Assembly (NCBI GenBank): GCA_905178155.1
Contig: CAJINV010000006.1
Span: 4,641,795-4,705,794, forward strand
Source of the DNA: Amoebophrya sp. A120
Lineage: Eukaryota > Sar > Dinophyceae > Syndiniales > Amoebophryaceae
Direction: 5' to 3'
Length of the DNA: 64,000 nt
Part shown: piece by piece, positions 54,157-63,300 of the stretch
Layout: each line of letters opens with the position of its first letter
Numbering within the stretch: the stretch's first letter is position 1
Program-made: the position numbers and the translations under genes
Notes under the pieces: generated by a model
What the model was told of the DNA's origin: nothing
Database searches by the model: none
Seen by the model: only the letters and a program-made list of their open reading frames with translations

Positions 54157-56040
54157 ATGGCGCCGCCCCCGGCCGGAGTTGACCAGCAAGCAGCTGGTGA
54201 CCGCATCAACCAGCACACCGAGAGCGACCACCCGCAAGAAAAAGCGGAAGGAAAGGCAGAGCAGAAGCCGCAAAACGATTCGGAACATCAACCGCAGCTT
54301 CGTCACAAAACCTGGAAGGCCCGGCCGAAGCGTTGCGTTTCCAACGACACATTGCAGAAGAACAGCTTGATGACACCAACCCAGAGGTACGAACTGTCCA
54401 AAAGCCTCCCGATTCCGGAGCGACAGGCGCTGATATCGTATTTAGAAACGTCCCCACCTCAGAGTTGTAATGCAAATCTGCATGCTCAGAATGTTTATCA
54501 TTCGGAGCCCCATGAGCAGCATTTCCTCGTCGTGTTTTGAAGTTTGTGATGCTCCAATCTGCATGATATACTAGATCTGTGATGCTGCTGAGCTAGCTCG
54601 AACAGCACTACTCTACGAGTCCGAATTTGTCACGCGAAACAGCCAAAGCCTGTGGATTTGTCTAGCCGATTCCCCATCTTGACTATGGGGTAGAGACGTT
54701 TTTACATAGGATAGCTGATCGTGAAGACGTATGTGGAGAATTTCAAATTTTTCCTCCAGAACGAAGGGAAGTGTTTGAAGTGCTGCTTTCTGCACGAGTA
54801 CTGTATTTGTGGCGAGATGGAGAAGCTGGCGAGAGGACCGGCGGAATTATGTCCTGTTGAGCAGGGTGAGGAAAAAGATGTAGCGACGTCCGATACGGAA
54901 GAGCCGGGAGGGGAAGGAATAGTACAAATCGCGAAGTCCTCAACAGCTCCAGCTACAGCTGTGCCATCAAGGGGGCCACCTCCTGTCGTTTCTATCCCGA
55001 ACATTTCCTCTGCTTCCGCCTCTACTTTCCCCACGAGGGTATCAACTTCAACTCCAAGAACGACCGCGCCTGCTAGCCCCACGACGACCAGTACTTGTAG
55101 TACCAGCGAGAGCGACCCGTCTTTATCAAGAAAACAGGAAAACGAAACAAGAAACGACCAGCAAGACAACCACTACATCCAGCTCCAGCCCCGTTTCCTC
55201 CTGTGGATGCACTACAAGGAGCAATTCCGCGCCTCCAACACGGGGAAGCTGCTTTGTCAGCTGTTCGACAACTCAGAAACTTTCGTCCACGGGCACCCGG
55301 TGGAGATGGAAAGGTTTGAGAAAAAAGTCAGGGAGTCGAAGCTGAAAACGTTAGTTCTGTTCCCGACGGAGAACGCTGTGGACGCGGATAAATTGACGAT
55401 GGGAGATTTGCGCGCTAGTGTTTGTGATCATGTAGGACAGAAACCGCAGCAAGCGCAGGCAGAACCAGAAGCGCCAGTAACAACAGGGAGTGATCATGCT
55501 CATGCACAGTCTGCAACACAAACAACGGCTGCAGATCACTTGTCGCAAGACTTCCTCAACATCGTCGTTCTTGACGGGACTTGGACCCAAGCGAGGAAAC
55601 TTTTGAAGTCTATTTTTCCAAAGAACAAGACACAAAAACAAGCATCTGAGGAGGATCGATCAGTAAGGACAGAAGACGACGCTACGACCGTTGTGGAAGC
55701 CACGACCGGCGATCATGTTGACACGTCAAGCCGCATGTCAACCACAAACAGCAAATTTCTCTTCGTGAAAATCAATCCCCAGGAGCTTTCCCGGTTCTGC
55801 TGCCGCCGACAAACCCAGCCAGACCGGATTTGCACCGCGGAGGCGGCGGCGATGCTGCTGCAGGAGCTGAAGTGTGAGAAAAAAGCGGTGGACAATGTTT
55901 ACAAAGGGTTGAAGATTCTTTGTACCAGCATGGATAAGCAGTCGCATAAGGATACGATGAAGTACGTGGCACCCACGAAAAATCACGTCGGAAGGAACAG
56001 AATGCAAAAAAATGTGTTTGGAAAACAGGCTTTCGTGTAA
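54157..56040 (+). CDS. DTW-domain protein, likely tRNA-uridine aminocarboxypropyltransferase
   Basis: Two exons, 54157-54433 and 54719-56040 (1599 nt, 532 residues), joined across one IE-J. Exon 2 opens with a Cys cluster (KCLKCCFLHEYCICGEM) like the N-terminal zinc site of DTW proteins. It has FLLWMHYKEQFRASNTGKLL, then VVLDGTWTQARKLLKSIFP, which holds the D-x-T-W signature, and ends RICTAEAAAMLLQEL. The family (bacterial TapT, human DTWD1 and DTWD2) adds the acp3 group to uridine in tRNA from S-adenosylmethionine. The 532 residues exceed the usual 230-300 because Ser/Thr/Gln-rich linkers are inserted at about residues 125-245, 350-375 and 400-440. The last 40 residues are duplicated downstream at 56502-56882. 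Confidence 0.88.
54434..54713. mobile_element. Introner IE-J
   Basis: 280 bp, TSD GCTGA. Starts TATCGTATTTAGAAACGTCC and ends GACGTTTTTACATAGGATA. Removal gives ERQALIVKTYVENF. Confidence 0.92.
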
Positions 56041-56501
56041 TTTGCGTGCTGATCATTTTAGAAGCCCTTCTTGCGCGACACAATCATACATAAAACGGTA
56101 TTTTTTTTTACCCAAAATTTAAGTGCGACCAGCTGAAATCGTCACTCGTCTTTCCTTGGTTGTTCAGCTTGTTTTTCACCATGCGAAAAATACATCACGA
56201 GGAGCCGTGGATCATGAATAGTCTGCGTCTGCTGGTGGACGAGAGAGGGCATGTTCGGTGTGAGAGCTAGTACTTAGGCGGGTTCTCGACCGTGAGTTTG
56301 TTCAGGATTGGTGTTTGAGGTGATGCTACTTGAGGAGCGAAGATGCACTAAAATTTCTAGTTGCGAAGTGGAAAGTGTTGCACTCTTCGATAAAGGAAAG
56401 CAGAAGCTAGAAATGCCCCACTACGTAGAACTAGTGCAGCTCCGCCGTCCCTGAATCTGCGGTCTACACCATGTCCGACTCCTTTCCATCAAACCCGAAT
56501 T
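56041..56501. other. Intergenic, holds a copy of the channel gene's start
   Basis: ATGTCCGACTCCTTTCCATC at 56471 and its upstream 30 bp match the start of the channel gene at 60331. The frame reads MSDSFPSNPN and soon stops. Around 56303 a block TTCAGGATTGGTGTTTGAGG is repeated near 59532. Confidence 0.7.
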
Positions 56502-56881
56502 TGTACCAGCATGGATAAGCAGTCGCATAAGGATACGATGAAGTACGTGGCTATCAAGTGCAAAAATGTCTGGGTCTCGAAGAATGCATGTTTGTCATGC
56601 TTGTCTGGCATGACTCTTAAATCTGTCATGCACGTTACCCAAGAGCCCCATTTTTCTGTGATGCAGAAACGCAGTTTGTCATGCAGAATAGGCAACGCCT
56701 GGAAGTTCATAAACTTGTCATGCTGGTGATCCAGCATTTGTGGCCTCATCATGAGACGCCACCCAGCATCACAAGTTTCCAGGCCCAGACATTTTTACAT
56801 TTGATAGTGGCACCCACGAAAAACCACGTCGGGAGGAACAGGATGCAAAAAAACGTGTTTGGAAAACAAGCTTTTGTCTAG
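56502..56881 (+). pseudogene. Duplicated last exon of the DTW gene, with an introner inserted
   Basis: 56502-56551 is identical to 55921-55970. After the element, 56812-56881 matches 55971-56040 with changes that are all silent. Both copies encode APTKNHVGRNRMQKN then VFGKQAFV and stop. Upstream is fused to the start sequence of the channel gene, so no complete DTW copy exists here. It could serve as an alternative terminal exon, but I see no evidence of that. Confidence 0.8.
56552..56806. mobile_element. Introner IE-B at a filled site with a known empty counterpart
   Basis: 255 bp, TSD GTGGC. The paralogous site at 55966-55970 has a single GTGGC and no element. Confidence 0.97.
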
Positions 56882-56945
56882 GCGGACTGATGTAACAAGT
56901 CAGAACGGGCTACTGCGACGCAATGATAAATAAACTGCTTCTTGT
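56882..56945. other. Short spacer before the tandem repeat
   Basis: Nothing recognisable. Confidence 0.4.
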
Positions 56946-57217
56946 AGTTCTTCTACTCCAAGCTACCACAACGTCAGGTGCTTCACCGTGATGTTGGTGA
57001 TGTTGTTCAACTTTACGAATTACGATAGCATTAGCAAATTATTTTAGAGTTATGCTTTTTTAGAGGTTCGTATCGCGTAGAGGTTCGTATGGGGAGGGCT
57101 AGCTGAGAAGGATAGAGAATCTCGATTTCGATATCTGTTTGCGTATCGAGGTTTCACAGCGTTAGCGCTCGTTGTTCGATTGGCTAAAGCAACACACAAC
57201 ACCAAACAGATTCCACA

Positions 57218-57282
57218 GTTGGGGCAAAGGATGGGGTAGTGGAGTAGGTAGCTTAGATGTCCACTACGCCTGATGCCCCAAC
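57218..57282. ncRNA. Candidate hairpin RNA, unit 1
   Basis: GTTGGGGCA (57218-57226) pairs with TGCCCCAAC (57274-57282). Inside, GTAGTGGA (57236-57243) pairs with TCCACTAC (57260-57267). The result is a 65-nt two-part stem. Not matched to a known RNA; strand unknown. Confidence 0.45.
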
Positions 57283-57441
57283 AGACTCAACGACATTCTT
57301 TATCTGTTACTAGCTTGCTTGTTTTTTGGCGGGGTTAAAAAAGAAGGGCAAAGATAAAGATGTCGCTAGGGCGTGATTCCTAATGTTCAAGAAGGCCTTT
57401 TTACGTTGAGACCTACTTCTTTACAAATGGACCCAAAAAAG

Positions 57442-57570
57442 GAGACCTAAGGTTCGGGTGTGAATTTCTTCACCCAGCTTCTGTTCCCTTCCTTGAGTTG
57501 CTGTGGTGTTGAAGTTTACACCTATGCTCGACTGTGCAAGAGGGTTTTTGCCTTACCCCTCTAAGGTCTC
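57442..57570 (+). ncRNA. Candidate multibranched RNA, unit 1
   Basis: A closing stem GAGACCT (57442) / AGGTCTC (57564-57570) encloses three hairpins: GGGTG/CACCC (57456, 57471), GGTGT/ACACC (57505, 57518) and GAGGG/CCCTC (57540, 57557). It has a three-arm layout of 129 nt. It does not fit tRNA, 5S rRNA or the spliceosomal snRNAs as I know them. Confidence 0.4.
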
Positions 57571-58393
57571 AGGAATCACGCTGCCACACTGTTTCCAAAC
57601 CCACGCCGACACTACCAAAAAGACTTTTTGATATAGAATGAAAAAGCCACAAAGAAGCATGCTGTAGGGGGAAGGGAAAAGGCTTGCAGCTACTCAAAAA
57701 GCGCGGCCAAGCATATCAGAGGGCTTGCCTGGGGGCAGTTTCTGAATTCTTGCCGCGCTCGTGTATTTTTTATATCGTAGTATAGACGTAGAAGAGCAAG
57801 GGCGCGATTTGGTCGGCAACTGCCCCCTTCTCTGCCTTCCTCCCGCAGCAATACTTCCAAAAAGAGCCTATGCACAGCCAACATTCCGCCGCGCCCAGCC
57901 ATGCATGTCGCGGCACTTCGACTTCCCAAAGGTTGCTTCTTCAAAACTCGCAAGTGTGAATTGAGATTTCCCGACCTTTAGGCTTAGCATTTTAGGCGTG
58001 AGGGGCGGGGCAGTGGGCCACTAGGAGGAACAGGTACAGAATCACCACCGAAAATGGGAGTGTGCTGCAGCCTTCGCGTTACATTACCTCGGTTGTCGAC
58101 TCCCACACTCAGCTGGGGTGGAGTTCTTCTACTCCAAGCTACCACAACGTCAGGTGCTTCACCGTGATGTTGGTGATGTTGTTCAACTTTACGAATTACG
58201 ATAGCATTAGCAAATTATTTTAGAGTTATGCTTTTTTAGAGGTTCGTATCGCGTAGAGGTTCGTATGGGGAGGGCTAGCTGAGAAGGATAGAGAATCTCG
58301 ATTTCGATATCTGTTTGCGTATCGAGGTTTCACAGCGTTAGCGCTCGTTGTTCGATTGGCTAAAGCAACACACAACACCAAACAGATTCCACA

Positions 58394-58458
58394 GTTGGGG
58401 CAAAGGATGGGGTAGTGGAGTAGGTAGCTTAGATGTCCACTACGCCTGATGCCCCAAC
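58394..58458. ncRNA. Candidate hairpin RNA, unit 2
   Basis: Second copy of the hairpin described at 57218. Confidence 0.45.
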
Positions 58459-58617
58459 AGACTCAACGACATTCTTTATCTGTTACTAGCTTGCTTGTTT
58501 TTTGGCGGGGTTAAAAAAGAAGGGCAAAGATAAAGATGTCGCTAGGGCGTGATTCCTAATGTTCAAGAAGGCCTTTTTACGTTGAGACCTACTTCTTTAC
58601 AAATGGACCCAAAAAAG

Positions 58618-58746
58618 GAGACCTAAGGTTCGGGTGTGAATTTCTTCACCCAGCTTCTGTTCCCTTCCTTGAGTTGCTGTGGTGTTGAAGTTTACACCTA
58701 TGCTCGACTGTGCAAGAGGGTTTTTGCCTTACCCCTCTAAGGTCTC
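58618..58746 (+). ncRNA. Candidate multibranched RNA, unit 2
   Basis: Second copy of the three-arm structure described at 57442. Confidence 0.4.
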
Positions 58747-59297
58747 AGGAATCACGCTGCCACACTGTTTCCAAACCCACGCCGACACTACCAAAAAGAC
58801 TTTTTGATATAGAATGAAAAAGCCACAAAGAAGCATGCTGTAGGGGGAAGGGAAAAGGCTTGCAGCTACTCAAAAAGCGCGGCCAAGCATATCAGAGGGC
58901 TTGCCTGGGGGCAGTTTCTGAATTCTTGCCGCGCTCGTGTATTTTTTATATCGTAGTATAGACGTAGAAGAGCAAGGGCGCGATTTGGTCGGCAACTGCC
59001 CCCTTCTCTGCCTTCCTCCCGCAGCAATACTTCCAAAAAGAGCCTATGCACAGCCAACATTCCGCCGCGCCCAGCCATGCATGTCGCGGCACTTCGACTT
59101 CCCAAAGGTTGCTTCTTCAAAACTCGCAAGTGTGAATTGAGATTTCCCGACCTTTAGGCTTAGCATTTTAGGCGTGAGGGGCGGGGCAGTGGGCCACTAG
59201 GAGGAACAGGTACAGAATCACCACCGAAAATGGGAGTGTGCTGCAGCCTTCGCGTTACATTACCTCGGTTGTCGACTCCCACACTCAGCTGGGGTGG

Positions 59298-59398
59298 AGT
59301 TCTTCTACTCCAAGCTACCACAACGTCAGGTGCTTCACCGTGATGTTGGTGATGTTGTTCAACTTTACGAATTACGATAGCATTAGCAAATTATTTTA
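59298..59398 (+). repeat. 1176-bp tandem repeat, partial unit 3
   Basis: About the first 100 bp of the unit, then unrelated sequence after AAATTATTTTA. Confidence 0.88.
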
Positions 59399-59819
59399 TT
59401 GATAATTCCAATTGACCGCAAGAAGGTTCTACTCATGACCAGTGGAATTTATTGGCTGAGCGATGTGAGAGGGAGAATGATCAGATTCAGAGCGAAAGCT
59501 AGCTCCTGCTGCAGAAGCGCTCGGTCGATTCTTCAGGACTGGTGTTTGAGGTCGAGGAGCGATGCGTCAGATATTCATGATGGACTAGGGTGTTGAGCAG
59601 GCTTTTTCGTCTAACTGTTGTTCGGTAACAACATGTGCACAGCAACATATAACTTCGAATTAGAGATCGCATGTAGAAGCTAGAACGTGTGCACCACACC
59701 GTGGTCGTCGTTCCTGACGCCGCTGCCATGTCCGACTCCTTTCCGTCAAACCCGAAAAGAGGCAGCGGGCCCCGTGCTTTTTCTTGGATTTCCCGCGCCT
59801 TTGTCGCGGAAGGTGTTCG
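59399..59819. other. Spacer with another copy of the channel gene's start
   Basis: ATGTCCGACTCCTTTCCGTC at 59728 opens a 43-codon ORF reading MSDSFPSNPKRGSG that does not continue into the channel. Confidence 0.6.
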
Positions 59820-59990
59820 CAGAATTTTAAGAAAAATTTGCCACGCTTTACAGAAATAAACCGAAAGCAAAACTTACCCAGAATCTGAAGAAAAATTTGC
59901 GGCGTTTCGCAGAAAATCAAACGCAAGACTTTCTCAGACTTCGAAGAAAAAACTGCGGCGCTTCACAGAAAATCGAAAGCAGTCCGCGGG
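59820..59990 (+). repeat. Three diverged 55- to 60-bp tandem repeats
   Basis: Units begin near 59820, 59879 and 59936 with CAGAATTTTAAGAAAAATTT, CAGAATCTGAAGAAAAATTT and CAGACTTCGAAGAAAAAACT. Each has a GCGCTT/GCTTT...CAGAAA part next. Confidence 0.7.
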
Positions 59991-60330
59991 GCAATTTTGC
60001 GCGCAAAAGACGCGCGGCCCCCGGGCTTCTTTTTTTGTGTTCTTTGCGCTGGAAAAAAAATTCAGAAAGCCCGCGCATTTTTCTTGCAATTTTTTCGCAA
60101 AAGCAGCGGAGTTTTTTGCTGTGTTTGTCCCTGGTTTTTACCGCGAATTTCTGCAAAAACGAAGCAAAATCTTCAAGCACCTAAAAAAAAGTGCGTTTTT
60201 TTGAACCGAAACACGACCTATTTCCATCGATTTTTTGTTGAAAAGCGGCACTTTTTGCCGTTTTCGCTGTGACTGTGACACAAGATTTCGTTTTCGTAGC
60301 TCCGCCGTCCCTGAAGCTGCGGTCTGCCAC
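59991..60330. other. Upstream region of the channel gene
   Basis: Many A and T runs, no coding frame. The last 35 bp are repeated upstream of the ATG copy at 56471. Confidence 0.5.
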
Positions 60331-63300
60331 ATGTCCGACTCCTTTCCGTCAAACCCGAGCCAGCCCTATCAAATGTAAAAATGTCTGGGTCTGGAAGAAT
60401 GCAACTTGTCATGCTAAATCTGAAGCATGCGAAAATCTGTGTTGCATGAGTGCCAAAAGCTGTCCACTTTCGACAAAGTTGGGAGGGAGTTTCTCATGCA
60501 GGATAGGCATCAGAGAGACCTCACAGACTCTGTCATGCTAGGTCCCGCATTCCAGACCTCAAAGGTCATGGAAAGGCAGCACGACAAATCACGAATTCTT
60601 CCAGACCCAGACATTTTTACATTTGATAAGCCCATCACAACCCCCACTTCACACCAAGCCCTCGACCGCCGGCAATCCCGCCCCTCGCTTGATCGAAAGC
60701 AGTCCCGGGCCTCAGTTGACAGGCGGTTTTCGAATTCCAATTTGAATGCCGCACTCGCCGGGAACACCGCGATCAATGCCGGCACGACAGTGGCGACGGC
60801 TACCACCAGTCCCGCACCGAGAAGGACCCTCGGCCGGGCGTTTTCGACGACCGATGTACCGGTGAGTCGGAAGGGAAGCAACTTCTTTTCCGATGGTGGA
60901 CCTTCTGGGGGAGTGGAGGGAGGCGATATTGTTGGGGGGCTGGCAACTACGGGTAGCAATGTGCCCGGCGGTGGACGAAGAATTACCACGACTGCGGGAG
61001 GAGGACAGGCGAGGTACTGAAACAGCAATCGCGTTGGAAATCATCGGGTTGTTCTTGTTTTTGCAATGCAAACGTAAACCTGTGATGTACGACCATGCAG
61101 ATGAATTTTTCATGATTGAAACACTGCCCCCTGCTCCTGCTCCAAACTCACTGTATTACATGAAAACCTCTCTCAGAACCCTCGGCCGCGCGCAGACCCT
61201 GGCTTTACCCGGCCGGGACCCGCTCGAAAGGTCCGGCTCAATGGCGGATACGAGCTATCCAGGAAAAAAAAACCATCACCATCCATTTTTTGCATGACAA
61301 GAACTGCAATTTATGCACGTTTTGCATGACAAATTGGATGGGGATGCGTGTTTTTCCTGGATACCAGCGGGGATAATTCCCCAACCGTCGAGGTTCCCGC
61401 GTCGGATAGACGAAAATCCTTTCTCGCCCCCACGCTTGGCGGCCTGCCCGGCTTAGATAACGCCAGTATGGAGACGTTGATGCAGATTCACCAACTACAG
61501 CAAATCCAGCAAATGCAGAAGAACAAAGTCTCAAACCAACAAACGGGTGCAGGGAATGCTGGGTCGTCGCATCACGGCGTGGATTCGGTGGATTTGAACT
61601 CGGACGACTTCGATTACACAGGGATCGTCGGGTATGGGCAGGACGGGAATTTGCTGCTAGAACCCTCGAAATGGACGAAGTACAAGCTGTATCTGTGGCT
61701 CTTCCTCGAGGAACCGTTCGTGAGTCCGGCAGCGAGTGTGGTACTTATGTACTTCTGTAGCTAGTACAGGTGTTTGTCATGCAGAGTTTGCATTTTATTC
61801 GACTATGTTTGTCTTGCACGAAATGCATGCCGAGATGTCGTCCGTGGCCAAGATTAGACCAGAAACCGTACACCAGGTGTCCTACATCATCGTGATCCTA
61901 ATTGGCCTCTCATTCGCGATGTCTGCGGCTGAACAGCAATACCACAACTATGCTCTGCAAAAGTATCGTACTCGTACTAATTGCAGTTATGCATGACAAA
62001 TCCTGTCTCTTAGCCAAATCAGCATTACAACCCCCATTTCTCCTTCTGAGAAAATTTGTATTGCGAGTTTATACTAGTACGATGCTTTTGTAATGCATAA
62101 CAACGGCGGCACCACCATTGATTTCGACGTCTTCTACAAAACACCGAATTTCGGCACCTACGCGCGGTTTTTCATCGTGCTGCTTTTCACTCTATCAACT
62201 GTAAAAATGTCTGGGTCTGGAACATTCCGACACTTTTCATGCACGTTTTGCATGAGCCCTGATGTCTGTGATGCATGCCCTAGCATCACAGATTTTTTCG
62301 GAGCTTCTTGATGCCTATTCCGCATGACAAATGCCCTCTCCGCGTAGCAAAAATTACATTGCTTTTGGTACTCATGCAATACAGATTTTTTTGGAATCCA
62401 AATGCAGCATGACAAGTTGCATTCTTCCAGACACAGACACTTTTACATTTGATACACTCTAGAAGCTTGCCTCCGGTTTGCCATCGCGCCGCAGCGGAAG
62501 CAGTTTTGGTTCCAGCCGAACAACGTCGCGGATATCATTTCGGTTTTGCTATCCTGTGCAAAAGTATCGTACTCCCACTCGTAGTTGTATATTGCAATCA
62601 TGCATTACAAATTTTTTCGTTTTCCCTAAGGTCAATCTGCATGACAAATTCGATTTCTCAACATGGTGAGGAAATTTGTAATGCAATTCATGCTAGTTGT
62701 GCGATGCTTTTGCTTTTGCTATTCATATTTGCCCTACTGGTGCAACAACGTTTGCCAGCTCCACGAGAACCTTTCCGTCTACTTTCACGTGATCAGCATC
62801 TTCAGCAGCTTCTTCTGGCTCTTGAAGTTAACCCGCTACTTCTCCGGCTGGTTCTTACTCAGCCGAGCCTTAACGGACGCCGGAAGAGCCTTGATGGTGC
62901 CCGTGTTTTTTCTCATGATCGTCGTCATGTGTGGAAGCTCACTGTTGTATCCAGGAAAAAATACACATTCTCATCCATTTTTGGCATTACAAACACTGCA
63001 AATTATGCATGTTTTGCATGACAAATTGGATGGGGATGGGTGTTTTTTCATGGATATGCTGCTCCTCTTCGAGAAGGCGCATGCGGAAAACACGCCCGCG
63101 CCGGTAATTACTTCCACAACGGATGAGGAGGAGCTTTGCCCGGAGTTGTCCGATTGCGTCACGATAGATTCTCTCTTCAAGGCGATTCACTACACGATTG
63201 TGTCTGTCGTCTCCATTCAGATCACCGAGGTTTACGGGAAAGATGTCGCGAGTAACGGGGGGAGAGTGTGGTCGGTGATCATGATGTTTCTCGGTGTGAT

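Larger units (their letters stand above)
56946..58121 (+). repeat. 1176-bp tandem repeat, unit 1
   Basis: Starts AGTTCTTCTACTCCAAGCTA. Unit 2 follows directly and appears identical by eye. No protein-like frame; contains two strong RNA-structure candidates. The minus-strand ORF at 57690-57953 is repeated only because the unit is repeated. Confidence 0.92.
58122..59297 (+). repeat. 1176-bp tandem repeat, unit 2
   Basis: Offset from unit 1 by exactly 1176 bp. The structure candidates recur at 58394-58458 and 58618-58746. Confidence 0.92.

Noticed and set aside
57690-59129. Identical 87-residue minus ORFs at 57690 and 58866
   Set aside because: They are identical only because the DNA repeat is; no protein character and no codon bias.
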